This document shows, one piece after another, positions 40,407 to 49,616 of a DNA stretch of 64,000 bases. The notes beneath the pieces are model-generated. The model was not told the origin of the DNA. It made no database searches and saw only the letters and a list, made by a program, of their open reading frames with translations. The translations under genes and the position numbers were made by a program. Each line of letters starts with the position of its first letter. The stretch's first letter is position 1. The stretch comes from Xenorhabdus griffiniae (lineage in GTDB: Bacteria > Pseudomonadota > Gammaproteobacteria > Enterobacterales > Enterobacteriaceae): positions 17,923-81,922 of the forward strand of contig NZ_LDNM01000082.1 in assembly GCF_001028135.1 (NCBI RefSeq), in the 5' to 3' direction.

Positions 40407-41099
40407 TCAGGATTGTGAAATACCCGTAGTTTTAAACTCGATAGTCGTTAGGTGCCCGGTAGCAGGTATTTTTTCATAACGCCATTTTCTCATCGCATTT
40501 TTCACTTCACGGTCAAAGACATTCTTCGGATTGGCAGAAATAATTTCGATATTTTTAACTCGACCATTTTCATCAATATCAAATTTTACTTTTACCGTCC
40601 CCTCTGTCCCCAACTGTTTTGCTCTGGATGGGTAAATGGGATCTGGCCTGTTTAGTGCTTTTGGTCCGCTTCGTGTACCCACGTTTTCATTAATGGTATG
40701 GTGCTCCGATTTTTGATTGTCCAGCCTTTTTGCCGTCTGAGGTTCCTGATCAGAAACAGGTTTCAGGGGTTGTTCTGAAGCTTTTTCTGTCTTTTTCTCT
40801 CTTGGCTTAATTTCTTTTTTGACAATTTTTTTCTCAGGCTTAGGTTTAGGCAGAGCAATTTTCGCAATAGGTTCTGGCTCTGGCTCCGGTTCAGGAATTG
40901 ATTCAGGTATGGCAGGTTTAGAGACAGGCGCCTCTTCAGCCGCCAACTGGATCATGGCAACAGATATAGACGGGGCTTCTACCTGTTTTTCAGGTTTAAT
41001 GGCATGGAAAAGCGCCGCCGCAATAGAAATGTGTAAACAAACAGAAAGTAGTATCGGCCAATGTATCCAACGCATAAGAGAATTCTTGTTTAACAGCAT
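40407..41099 (-). CDS. tonB: TonB energy transducer for outer-membrane receptors
   Basis: TonB carries proton-motive energy from ExbBD to siderophore and B12 receptors. The 230-residue protein has the membrane anchor with the Ser/His face (PILLSVCLHISIAAALF near 15-31), a Glu-Pro/Lys-Pro rod (PEPEPEPEPIAK and LPKPKPEKK near 69-91), and the C-terminal receptor-binding domain with RPDPIYPSRAKQLGTEGTVKVKFDI and VKNAMRKWRYE. A start at the ninth codon (MRWIHWP, 41075) is equally possible; neither has a good Shine-Dalgarno site. A likely Fur box lies 35 bases upstream. Confidence 0.95.
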   Translation of the reverse strand: MLLNKNSLMRWIHWPILLSVCLHISIAAALFHAIKPEKQVEAPSISVAMIQLAAEEAPVSKPAIPESIPEPEPEPEPIAKIALPKPKPEKKIVKKEIKPREKKTEKASEQPLKPVSDQEPQTAKRLDNQKSEHHTINENVGTRSGPKALNRPDPIYPSRAKQLGTEGTVKVKFDIDENGRVKNIEIISANPKNVFDREVKNAMRKWRYEKIPATGHLTTIEFKTTGISQS

Positions 41100-41133
41100 G
41101 ATAGTCAGTTTTCAGATAGGTATTAGTTTAAAT

Positions 41134-41152
41134 GCAAATGACTATCATATTC
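41134..41152 (-). promoter_or_regulatory. Probable Fur box of tonB
   Basis: GCAAATGACTATCATATTC matches the 19-base Fur consensus at 13 positions, including the central ATGA and ATCAT. It lies 35-53 bases before the tonB start, which fits iron repression of tonB known in enterobacteria. Confidence 0.65.
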
Positions 41153-41309
41153 AATAAAGATTCAAAAACATCTCAGCATGACTTGTATTTTTCAGTCGGT
41201 AGTAAGGGGAAAACAACGCGTCAGATATGCATTATTATCTAGAACAGAGTTGATATCGACCGTGAACTCATTCGTCACGAGTCGTATCATGCATCAATTT
41301 AAGGTATTA

Positions 41310-41492
41310 CTATAAAATCCACTCTATATTCCGGATAAATAGAATCGATCTATGACGCTTATAAGCATCTGCCTTACGCAGTGCATATATTCGTAAGTTA
41401 CGACGTGACTGCCCTTCCGACCAGCGACGGCGGATACGAATACCTTGGCGGAGCATTCTCCAACGCCCGACTTCTCTTCTGCTATGTTTCAT
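41310..41492 (-). CDS. yciY: YciY-like small basic protein
   Basis: This 60-residue, strongly basic protein (REVGRWRMLRQGIRIRRRW near residues 6-24, then EGQSRRNLRIYALRKADAYK) matches my memory of E. coli YciY (57 residues), which also lies near cls. No function is known to me. The ATG at 41492 faces away from cls. Conservation of both sequence and place makes it a real gene despite its size. Confidence 0.8.
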   Translation of the reverse strand: MKHSRREVGRWRMLRQGIRIRRRWSEGQSRRNLRIYALRKADAYKRHRSILFIRNIEWIL

Positions 41493-41712
41493 AAGCTATT
41501 CCAGGCTAATTTTCTCAGTGGGTAAATAACATTATTCTTAATCGTCACTATTCGCAATGTCAATCAATTGCCAATCTGGTTCGTGATTCTGCCATAATAG
41601 TATATTACCCAAAATTATCAGTTTAATAATTATGATAAACCATTCATGATTTTTTCGTATCAATCTGCATACAGTGCATGAAGCCAAAGTCAGTCGTTAT
41701 AAGTGGCTAAAT

Positions 41713-41731
41713 AGTAATGATATTCATTATA
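41713..41731 (+). promoter_or_regulatory. Strong Fur-box match upstream of cls
   Basis: AGTAATGATATTCATTATA matches the Fur consensus GATAATGATAATCATTATC at 15 of 19 positions and is nearly palindromic. It lies 131 bases before cls, with a TAAAAT -10 candidate at 41748-41753. The rest of 41493-41861 is AT-rich with no gene; I found no RyhB-like RNA after it. Confidence 0.6.
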
Positions 41732-41861
41732 CTTGGCGCTTTTTTGCTAAAATTACGGCTGTTTAATTAATAATTATTAGGTTGATAGTTTGCCAAAATT
41801 TCTAGAAACTTGCGGCAATGACTGCATAAGATACTTAAATAAATAGGATTGATTGCCACGT

Positions 41862-43322
41862 ATGACAACTTTCTACTCTGTACTGAGCTGGCTGACGATT
41901 TTCTTCTACTGGCTGATTATTGCCGGTATCACTATTCGAGTTTTGATGAAACGTCGTCCTGTGACATCAGCAATGACGTGGTTACTCATTATTTACATTT
42001 TTCCTTTAGTTGGGATCATTGCTTACTTGTCATTCGGCGAATTACACCTTGGCAAACGCAGAGTTGAGCAAGCCAAACAAATGCGTTCATCTGTAGTCAA
42101 GTGGCTGGCCGAATTAAGAAATTCTCCACAAATTTTTGCCGATGAAAACAGTGAAGTTGCTACTCCGCTGTTTCAGCTGTGTGAGCGTCGACAAAATATC
42201 AAAGGTGTCAGAGGGAATAAAATGCAATTAATGACATCTTATGATAATTCGCTAAAAGCGATTGTTCATGATATTGAAAACGCCAAATACAATATCGAGA
42301 TGGTGTTTTATATATGGCAATCGGGAGGGCTGGTTGATCAGGTCACTGATGCCCTGATGCGTGCAGCCAAACGCGGTGTTAAATGTCGAATCATGGTAGA
42401 TTCGGCAGGAAGCTGGCAATTTTTCCGCAGCCCTTATCCTGATATTATGCGAAAGGCAGGTATTGAATTTATCGAGTCGCTACAAGTTAATCTTTTCCGT
42501 TTATTCTTGCGTCGTATGGACTTACGCCAGCATAGAAAAATTATTCTGATCGACAACCATATTTCATACACCGGTAGCATGAATATGGTTGACCCCCGTT
42601 TTTTTAAACAAGATGCCGGGTTCGGTCAATGGGTCGATATCATGGTGAGAATGGAAGGCCCAGTTACGACAACACTGGGGATCATTTATGCTTTTGACTG
42701 GGAAATGGAAACAGGAGAGCGTCATCTTCCCCCTCCTCCTGACAGTACTACCATGCCCTTCGAACAAGCCAGTGGTCATACCGCGCAAGTTATTGCTTCC
42801 GGGCCAGGGTTCCCTGATGAATTGATCCAACAATCCCTGATGACCGCTATTTTTGCTGCCCGCAAGCAACTTATTCTTACCACTCCCTATTTTGTTCCCA
42901 GCGATGATTTAATGCATGCAATTTGTACCGCAGCTATGCGTGGTGTTGAGGTCAGTATCATTGTACCAAGCCAAAACAACTCATTTCTTGTTCGCTGGGC
43001 CAGCCGTGCGTTTTTTTCAGAATTACTGGAAGCGGGTGTGAAAATTTATCAATTTGAAGATGGTTTATTACATACTAAAAGTGTGTTGGTCGATGGCCAG
43101 CTCAGTATGGTCGGTTCTGTCAATTTAGATATGCGCAGCTTATGGCTGAACTTTGAAATTACGGTGGTCATTGATGATGAACACTTTGGCAATGATTTAG
43201 CACTGGTTCAACAAGACTATATTATGCGTTCAGTACTACTTGCGAACAGTGAATGGGAAAAACGGCCTATGTGGCATCGTATTCTTGAACGTATCTGCTA
43301 CTTTTTCAGCCCGCTTTTATAA
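41862..43322 (+). CDS. clsA: Cardiolipin synthase A
   Basis: ClsA joins two phosphatidylglycerols to make cardiolipin in the inner membrane. The 486-residue protein equals E. coli ClsA. It has two N-terminal membrane helices and two phospholipase D HKD motifs: [19 protein letters not shown] near 224 and [22 protein letters not shown] near 404. The frame opens with a TTG at 41853, but the ATG at 41862 gives the family N-terminus [10 protein letters not shown], and AGGA lies upstream. yciU follows, as in E. coli. Confidence 0.96.
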   Translation: MTTFYSVLSWLTIFFYWLIIAGITIRVLMKRRPVTSAMTWLLIIYIFPLVGIIAYLSFGELHLGKRRVEQAKQMRSSVVKWLAELRNSPQIFADENSEVATPLFQLCERRQNIKGVRGNKMQLMTSYDNSLKAIVHDIENAKYNIEMVFYIWQSGGLVDQVTDALMRAAKRGVKCRIMVDSAGSWQFFRSPYPDIMRKAGIEFIESLQVNLFRLFLRRMDLRQHRKIILIDNHISYTGSMNMVDPRFFKQDAGFGQWVDIMVRMEGPVTTTLGIIYAFDWEMETGERHLPPPPDSTTMPFEQASGHTAQVIASGPGFPDELIQQSLMTAIFAARKQLILTTPYFVPSDDLMHAICTAAMRGVEVSIIVPSQNNSFLVRWASRAFFSELLEAGVKIYQFEDGLLHTKSVLVDGQLSMVGSVNLDMRSLWLNFEITVVIDDEHFGNDLALVQQDYIMRSVLLANSEWEKRPMWHRILERICYFFSPLL

Positions 43323-43459
43323 TTCATGACTGAAAACAGACAGAAAATAAATTGACCAGTCACTTTTTCAACATGAATATTTTCACCACGAATAACAGTA
43401 TTCATTCAATACAGAACATGTTTTAATTTCATCTTGTAATTAATTTCGGATCTTGCATC

Positions 43460-43813
43460 ATGGAAAATCAACCGACACACGCTATGCAATTAGACTTAAA
43501 TAACCGAATGACTGAAGATGACGCGCTTGAAAAAGCTTACGACATCTTTTTGGAACAAGCGCTTTCTCACCTTGATCCGGCTGACAGCCTATTGTTTAAT
43601 TTGCAATTTGAAGAACGGGGAGGAGTTGAATTATTGGAGCCTTCAAGAGTCTGGCTTGAACATGTTGATTTTGATTTGGATCCAGACTTTTTCTCAGAAG
43701 TCATTATTGGCCTGGCTGAATCAGACGATGCCGAAATTGATGACATCTTTGCCCGTATCTTGCTCTGCCGGGAAAAATCTTACCCCATCTGCCATATCCT
43801 ATGGAAAAAATAA
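43460..43813 (+). CDS. yciU: YciU (UPF0263/DUF440), acidic putative dsDNA mimic
   Basis: This acidic 117-residue protein contains [44 protein letters not shown] and [22 protein letters not shown], the DUF440 core. The Haemophilus relative HI1450 has been described as a DNA-mimicking protein, so a DNA-mimic role is plausible. The ATG at 43460 gives an 8-residue extension over the E. coli protein; the Met at codon 9 (43484) is an alternative. A terminator follows. Confidence 0.92.
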   Translation: MENQPTHAMQLDLNNRMTEDDALEKAYDIFLEQALSHLDPADSLLFNLQFEERGGVELLEPSRVWLEHVDFDLDPDFFSEVIIGLAESDDAEIDDIFARILLCREKSYPICHILWKK

Positions 43814-43852
43814 TCAGACCGCCTTCATCAATACACTTCCCTGATCGGCAAA

Positions 43853-43875
43853 AATGCCCTCATTGTGAGGGCATT
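43853..43875. terminator. Terminator between yciU and the opp operon
   Basis: AATGCCCTCA at 43853-43862 pairs exactly with TGAGGGCATT at 43866-43875 (10 bp, loop TTG). It lies between convergent yciU and oppF. T-rich flanks are short on both sides. Confidence 0.7.
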
Positions 43876-43919
43876 GAATTTAAAGTCGTGACAGCGTCAC
43901 ATTAACCGAATCTGGCTGG

Positions 43920-44921
43920 TTAGAGTGGATCAACCTTAAGGCAAGATACCGCATGTTTAAAACTTCCTTCAAGCAGTGGTCGAGTCTTGGCACATTCAGC
44001 ATCTGCCATTGGACAGCGAGTACGGAATACACACCCAGACGGGGGATCAATGGGTGAAGGCAGTTCTCCTTCCAACAATTCAATATGCTTGTTGCGCTCT
44101 TTATCTGGATCAGGAATTGGCACCGCCGACATAAGCGCTCTGGTATATGGATGCAACGGATTATGATAAACCTCGTCGTAAGTGCCTAATTCTACAGCAT
44201 TCCCCAAATACATCACCAAAACGCGGTCTGATATGTGTTTTACTATTGATAGGTCATGAGCAATAAATATCAGGGAAAGCCCCATTTCCCGCTGTAATTC
44301 CTGCAACAAGTTAACGACTTGTGCCTGAATAGAAACATCCAGCGCTGAAACCGGTTCGTCGCAGATAACTAATTTAGGCTCCAGGATCAAAGCGCGGGCA
44401 ATGCCAATACGTTGGCACTGTCCACCTGAGAATTCATGCGGATAACGGTTTATCAGGTTAGGTAACAATCCTACCCGCATCATCATTTTTTGAACTTTTC
44501 CTTTTATTTCCCCCGCTTTCATTTTGGGGTAATACGTTTTCAATGGCTCTGCAATAATATCACCAATGGTCATACGCGGATTCAGCGATGCCAAAGGGTC
44601 TTGAAAAATCATCTGAATATCATTGCGAATATCCCGCCATTGTTTGTCACTCATAGCCAGCAGATTTTGACCAAGCCAGGTGACTGCCCCGCCAGACGCT
44701 TTCACTAACCCAATAACGGCTCTGGCAAGTGTTGACTTCCCGCAGCCAGATTCTCCTACAACGCCCAGAGTCTCACCTTCATATAGTCTTAAGGTAACGC
44801 CATCTACCGCTTTTAAGGTTTTTGCCGGCTGCCAGAACCACTGTTTTCCATCTTTAATATCAAAATAAACTTTGAGGTCATCCACTTCCAATAAGACACG
44901 TTTTTCAGCTATTGTGTTCAT
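43920..44921 (-). CDS. oppF: OppF, ATP-binding subunit of oligopeptide permease
   Basis: OppF is one of two ATPases of the OppABCDF importer. The 333-residue protein has Walker A GESGCGKSTLARA near residues 57-69, the ABC signature FSGGQCQRIGIARALIL near 158, Walker B LVICDEP and the C-terminal Fe-S-type Cys region SGCVFRTRCPMADAECAKTRP near 296-316. WFWQPAKTLKAVDGV is typical of OppF. It is the last gene of the operon, 11 bases after oppD. Confidence 0.97.
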   Translation of the reverse strand: MNTIAEKRVLLEVDDLKVYFDIKDGKQWFWQPAKTLKAVDGVTLRLYEGETLGVVGESGCGKSTLARAVIGLVKASGGAVTWLGQNLLAMSDKQWRDIRNDIQMIFQDPLASLNPRMTIGDIIAEPLKTYYPKMKAGEIKGKVQKMMMRVGLLPNLINRYPHEFSGGQCQRIGIARALILEPKLVICDEPVSALDVSIQAQVVNLLQELQREMGLSLIFIAHDLSIVKHISDRVLVMYLGNAVELGTYDEVYHNPLHPYTRALMSAVPIPDPDKERNKHIELLEGELPSPIDPPSGCVFRTRCPMADAECAKTRPLLEGSFKHAVSCLKVDPL

Positions 44922-44932
44922 ACTAACTCCTC

Positions 44933-45916
44933 CTAGCGTTTAAAGCAGGCACGCAAGCACCCAAAGCCAAATTTTTCCAACTGTGGTTCCTCACGAACAC
45001 AATGCTCTGTGGCAAACTGACAGCGCGGCTGGAATGGGCATCCCTTTGGCAAACGCAATAAATTGGGGGGATTGCCTTGGATCGTTTCCAATGACTCCCC
45101 ATCACCATCCAGACGAGGAACTGCATTCAGTAACCCGATAGAGTATGGATGGGTAGGCCGGTAAAATACGTCACGCGCTGTGCCATATTCCATCGTTCTT
45201 CCGGCATACATTACTAATACTTTGTCACAAATGCCGGCAACCACCCCCAAGTCATGGGTGATCATAATAATGGCCGTGTTAAACTCTTTTTTCAGCTCGT
45301 TAAGCAACATCATGATCTGTGCCTGAACCGTTACATCCAATGCCGTTGTCGGTTCATCGGCAATTAATAACTTAGGCTGACACAATAATGCCATGGCAAT
45401 CATGACTCGTTGACGCATCCCCCCGGAGAATTCATGTGGGTACATTTTCATGCGTTTACGTGCCTCTGGCATCTTAACGGCATCCAGCATACGGATGGAT
45501 TCCTCAAAAGCCACGCTTTTACTCATACGCTTATGCAACATCAATACTTCAGTTAATTGATCACCTACCCGCATATAAGGGTTAAGGGAAGTCATGGGAT
45601 CTTGAAATATCATCGAGATCTCTTCTGCCCGCATCCGGTTCAGCTCTTTTTCTTTCAGGTTGAGGATTTCTCGCCCATGAAAATGAGCAGAACCACTGAC
45701 AAAACCATTGCTGGCCAATAATCCCATTAATGCAAACGCCGTCTGCGATTTACCTGAGCCAGATTCTCCCACGATCCCCAGGGTTTCTCCGGCCTGTAAG
45801 TCAAAATTTAATTTGTTTACGGCCGTCACGTTGCCGTCTGGCGTGCTGAATACGACATTCAGGTCTTTTACCGATAAAAGTGATTCAACATTTTTCGACG
45901 TTTCTACGCTATTCAC
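44933..45916 (-). CDS. oppD: OppD, ATP-binding subunit of oligopeptide permease
   Basis: The second ATPase of the importer, 327 residues. Walker A is [14 protein letters not shown] near 50-63, the signature is [16 protein letters not shown] near 160, Walker B is [14 protein letters not shown], and the C-terminal Cys cluster is [14 protein letters not shown]. Length is close to E. coli OppD (337). It lies 9 bases after oppC and 11 bases before oppF. Confidence 0.96.
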   Translation of the reverse strand: MNSVETSKNVESLLSVKDLNVVFSTPDGNVTAVNKLNFDLQAGETLGIVGESGSGKSQTAFALMGLLASNGFVSGSAHFHGREILNLKEKELNRMRAEEISMIFQDPMTSLNPYMRVGDQLTEVLMLHKRMSKSVAFEESIRMLDAVKMPEARKRMKMYPHEFSGGMRQRVMIAMALLCQPKLLIADEPTTALDVTVQAQIMMLLNELKKEFNTAIIMITHDLGVVAGICDKVLVMYAGRTMEYGTARDVFYRPTHPYSIGLLNAVPRLDGDGESLETIQGNPPNLLRLPKGCPFQPRCQFATEHCVREEPQLEKFGFGCLRACFKR

Positions 45917-45925
45917 AGGCTCTCC

Positions 45926-46834
45926 TTAACGGTCTTTCGGATCGAGGGCATCTCGCAGGCCGTCACCAATAAAGTTAAAACAAAACAGGGTTATCACCAG
46001 AAAGCCTGCCGGAAATAACAGCAACCACGGAGCCACTTCCATTGAATTAGCCCCATCACTTAACAAAGCCCCCCAACTACTGAGGGGTTCCTGAGTACCC
46101 AAGCCAAGGAAGCTCAAGAAGGATTCAAACAGGATCATGCTGGGTACAAGTAATGAGGCATAAACCACCACAACACCCAATACGTTTGGCACGATATGGC
46201 GCAAAACGATATGACGGGTAGAAACACCACAAACCAACGCGGCTTCGATGAATTCCTTGCGTTTTAAACTCAGTGTCTGACCACGGACGATACGTGCCAT
46301 GTCCAGCCACGACACCATGCCTATTGCAACGAAAATCAACAGAATGTTTTGACCAAAGAAAGTCACCAGAAGGATAACGAAGAACATGAATGGGAAAGAA
46401 TTGAGGATTTCCAACAAACGCATCATGACCATGTCAGTTTTGCCGCCAAGATAGCCTGACATCGCACCATATAAAGTGCCCAATAACACAGCAATCAAAG
46501 CGGCGGCAACCCCGACCATCAGTGAAATACGCCCGCCAATGGCAACGCGCACCAACAGATCACGCCCTGATGAATCAGTGCCAAAATAGTGTTTGGACTC
46601 AAAATCCGGCGGCATTGTCATCATATTCCAATCAGTGTCATCGTAGGCAAATTGGGACAACATCGGTGCTAAGATCACAAATAATGTGATCAGGAATAGA
46701 ATACATAAACTCGTAATCGCCGCCTTGTTATGCTTAAAACGGCGACGTGCATCCTGCCACAAACTGCGGCCTTCAATTTCCAGTTGCTCAGAAAAATTTT
46801 CCAGAGCTTCGCTATTTTTTTTATTCAGTAACAT
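45926..46834 (-). CDS. oppC: OppC, permease subunit of oligopeptide permease
   Basis: A 302-residue permease with six membrane helices, opening MLLNKKNSEALENFSEQLE and RSLWQDARRRFKHNKAA like E. coli OppC. The inner-membrane EAA loop that contacts the ATPases is EAALVCGVSTRHIVLRHIVPN near 192. The N-terminal periplasmic loop carries HYFGTDSSGRDLLVRVAIGGR. It follows oppB by 14 bases. Confidence 0.96.
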   Translation of the reverse strand: MLLNKKNSEALENFSEQLEIEGRSLWQDARRRFKHNKAAITSLCILFLITLFVILAPMLSQFAYDDTDWNMMTMPPDFESKHYFGTDSSGRDLLVRVAIGGRISLMVGVAAALIAVLLGTLYGAMSGYLGGKTDMVMMRLLEILNSFPFMFFVILLVTFFGQNILLIFVAIGMVSWLDMARIVRGQTLSLKRKEFIEAALVCGVSTRHIVLRHIVPNVLGVVVVYASLLVPSMILFESFLSFLGLGTQEPLSSWGALLSDGANSMEVAPWLLLFPAGFLVITLFCFNFIGDGLRDALDPKDR

Positions 46835-46848
46835 TGCGCGCTCCAGTA

Positions 46849-47769
46849 TTAATAACGAATTTTCGGATCAATGACGGCATACAGCACATCAACGATGGCA
46901 TTAAACATAATGGTCAGGCTTCCCACCAGAATCGTCAAACTCAGTACCAGAGAGTAATCACGGTTTAATGCGCCATTAACAAATAATTGCCCCAGACCGG
47001 GTAAACCGAAAATAGTCTCGATAACCATTGAACCCGTAATGATGCCGACGAATGCTGGACCCATGTAAGAGATAACGGGTAATAAGGCAGGTTTTAACGC
47101 ATGACGGAAAATAATCTTCCGCAGTGGCAAACCCTTGGCCCGTGCTGTACGAATAAAGTTGGAATGCAAAACTTCTATCATGGAACCCCGGGTAATACGG
47201 GATATGCTGGCAATATAAGAGAGGGAAAGTGCGACCATTGGCAAAAGCATATATTTAGGTGCCCCGCCATTCCAGCCTCCTCCCGGCAACCATCTTAGTG
47301 TAATGGCGAATATCAAAACTAATAAGGGGGCGACCACGAAACCAGGGATCACGACGCCTGTCATGGCAAACCCCATTACCGTGTAATCCCATTTCGTATT
47401 CTGGTTCAATGCCGCAATAACTCCTGCACTGACACCGAATATTACCGCCATAACAAAGGCGGCAAATCCCAATTTAGCAGAAACCGGCAACGCTTCTGCA
47501 ACCAGATCATTGACACTGTAGTCTTTATATTTAAATGAAGGGCCAAAATCCCCTTTAGAAAGTTGGATGAGGTAATTGAAATATTGCTTATAAATAGGAT
47601 CATTTAAATGGTATTTCGCTTCAATATTTGCCATAACCTCTGGCGGCAGCTTTCTTTCTCCTGTAAATGGGCTACCCGGCGCAAGCCGCATCATAAAAAA
47701 CGAAATAGTAATAAGGATAAAAAGTGTCGGGATCGCCTCTAAACAGCGACGTAAAATAAATTTTAGCAT
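46849..47769 (-). CDS. oppB: OppB, permease subunit of oligopeptide permease
   Basis: A 306-residue permease, same length as E. coli OppB, with six membrane helices and the EAA loop RTARAKGLPLRKIIFRHALKPALLP near 211-235. It starts 81 bases after oppA. That gap holds an imperfect hairpin (AGCAGG-GATC paired with GATC-CCTGCT, plus strand near 47818-47843), which could lower expression of the downstream genes relative to oppA. Confidence 0.96.
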   Translation of the reverse strand: MLKFILRRCLEAIPTLFILITISFFMMRLAPGSPFTGERKLPPEVMANIEAKYHLNDPIYKQYFNYLIQLSKGDFGPSFKYKDYSVNDLVAEALPVSAKLGFAAFVMAVIFGVSAGVIAALNQNTKWDYTVMGFAMTGVVIPGFVVAPLLVLIFAITLRWLPGGGWNGGAPKYMLLPMVALSLSYIASISRITRGSMIEVLHSNFIRTARAKGLPLRKIIFRHALKPALLPVISYMGPAFVGIITGSMVIETIFGLPGLGQLFVNGALNRDYSLVLSLTILVGSLTIMFNAIVDVLYAVIDPKIRY

Positions 47770-47850
47770 TGCCCGCTCCTACTGTTTAGCCAAACCGTGG
47801 CCTTTAATTATTTGACAAGCAGGCGATCCAACGAGATCACCTGCTAATTT

Positions 47851-49494
47851 CTAATGCTTTATTATGTATAGGTCTTTGGTATGGAAGTTATCTAAGGGAT
47901 CTTTACCGGTATAACCACCGACATAAGGTTTCACTAAGCGAGTATTGGCATAGTAGAAAATAGGAACTATCGCTGAATCTTTGTCTAATAAAGCATTTGC
48001 CTTGGCATAAACTTCTGCACGCTCTTCATCAGTTTGGACTTGCAGGGATTGCTTCATCAGGGCATCAAACGCTTTGCTTTTATAATGGGCTGTATTATTG
48101 CTGCTATCGGATAGCATAGCGTTCAGGAAACTGGACGCTTCGTTGTAGTCGGCACACCACCCTGCACGGGCAACGTCAAAATTTCCCTGATGGCGGGAAT
48201 CAAGATAAGTTTTCCATTCTTGGTTTTCGAGGTTAACTTTAATACCAAGATTCTTTTTCCAAATGGATGCGGCAGCAATGGCCAATTTTTTATGGAGATC
48301 AGAAGTGTTATACAACAGGTTAATTTTCAGTGGGTTATCTTTAGTAAAACCCGCTTCTGCCAAAAGTTTTTTCGCTTCTTCATTACGTTGCTGCTGGTTC
48401 AGTCTGGTATACCAATCCGGTTTTTCATCTTTAAAATCAGCAATATAAGGAGGAGTATAACCATAGGAAGGTAAATCTCCCTGATTTTTGACCTTATAAG
48501 TTATCGTATTACTATCCATCCCTAATTTCAGTGCGGTACGCACACGGGGATCATTAAATGGGGGTTTCTGGTTATTTATTTCATAATAATAAGTACATAA
48601 ATACGGGTTGATATTCAACTGTTCGGGAATGTCTTTTTTTAGCTTTTGGAATAGTTCGACCGGTAAGTTGTTATAAGTCATTTCAATTTCGCCGGCACGA
48701 TAGCGATTAACATCCATGACTTCCGAGGAAATAGGCAAGACTGTGACCTGGTTAATAACAGTGTGTTTGTTATCCCAATACGTTGGGCTGCGTTCCAGAA
48801 CAATGCGCTCGTTAATCACCCAGCTTTTCAGCTTATAGGCACCGTTACCGACAAAATTTTGTGGTTGTGTCCATCTCTCACCATATTTTTCAATGGTTGC
48901 ACGATGAACCGGAGAGGTCGTCGGGTGAACAAATAATTTGACTAAATAGGGAACGGCTTCACTGAGTGTTAATTGTAATGTATGGTCATCTAATGCCTTA
49001 ACGCCCAGCGCTTCCGGTTTCTGTTTAGCCCTGATGATATCGTCAACATTAAGCAGATGGGCATATTGCAGATAACTTGCATATGGGGATGCGGTATTGG
49101 GATCTACCAGACGGCGCCAGCTATAGACAAAATCCTGTGCAGTGACAGGGTCACCATTGGACCATTTTGCATCTTTGCGCAGATGGAATGTCCAAACTTT
49201 GAAATCCTTATTTTCCCAGCTTTCTGCGACTCCCGGTATAATTTTACCGTCAGGGGCATTGATCACCAGAGTTTCAAACAAATCCCGCGCGATATTAGAT
49301 TCTGGCACACCTTCAATTTTATGCGGGTCCAACGATTGTGGTTCAGAGGCATTGTTGCGGACTAACACCTGTTTTGCAGTATCGGCAAGTTGCACGCCAG
49401 CAGGCACTTGTGCTGCAAAGGCCGGCCACCCTATCATCATGCCTAACGTTACCGTAATGCCAGTAGCCAGTTTTTTCTTTGTTGTGTTTATCAT
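47851..49494 (-). CDS. oppA: OppA, periplasmic oligopeptide-binding protein (first copy)
   Basis: OppA binds di- to pentapeptides in the periplasm and hands them to OppBC. The ATG at 49494 has TTGGAGAG 7-14 bases upstream and starts a signal peptide cut before AQVPAGVQLA. The mature protein has LVRNNASEPQSLDPHKIEGVPESNIARDLFETL near the start and DVARAGWCADYNEASSFLN near residue 430. The 547-residue product is close to E. coli OppA (543). An open frame extends to 49542. It is the copy next to oppB and more like E. coli OppA than its neighbour. Confidence 0.96.
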   Translation of the reverse strand: MINTTKKKLATGITVTLGMMIGWPAFAAQVPAGVQLADTAKQVLVRNNASEPQSLDPHKIEGVPESNIARDLFETLVINAPDGKIIPGVAESWENKDFKVWTFHLRKDAKWSNGDPVTAQDFVYSWRRLVDPNTASPYASYLQYAHLLNVDDIIRAKQKPEALGVKALDDHTLQLTLSEAVPYLVKLFVHPTTSPVHRATIEKYGERWTQPQNFVGNGAYKLKSWVINERIVLERSPTYWDNKHTVINQVTVLPISSEVMDVNRYRAGEIEMTYNNLPVELFQKLKKDIPEQLNINPYLCTYYYEINNQKPPFNDPRVRTALKLGMDSNTITYKVKNQGDLPSYGYTPPYIADFKDEKPDWYTRLNQQQRNEEAKKLLAEAGFTKDNPLKINLLYNTSDLHKKLAIAAASIWKKNLGIKVNLENQEWKTYLDSRHQGNFDVARAGWCADYNEASSFLNAMLSDSSNNTAHYKSKAFDALMKQSLQVQTDEERAEVYAKANALLDKDSAIVPIFYYANTRLVKPYVGGYTGKDPLDNFHTKDLYIIKH

Positions 49495-49616
49495 CTTATT
49501 CTCTCCAATTGATATCATTTGACCCATTAAAGTCATATCCACGCATTGGGCCGGTCATTTTCCGTATCCAAAAGGAACTATTTTGTTTACGGCAAAATAA
49601 TATGTTGTGACGATAA

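Noticed and set aside
41713..41861. A RyhB-like small RNA after the Fur box
   Set aside because: No RyhB core sequence or strong terminator follows the box; only cls is downstream.
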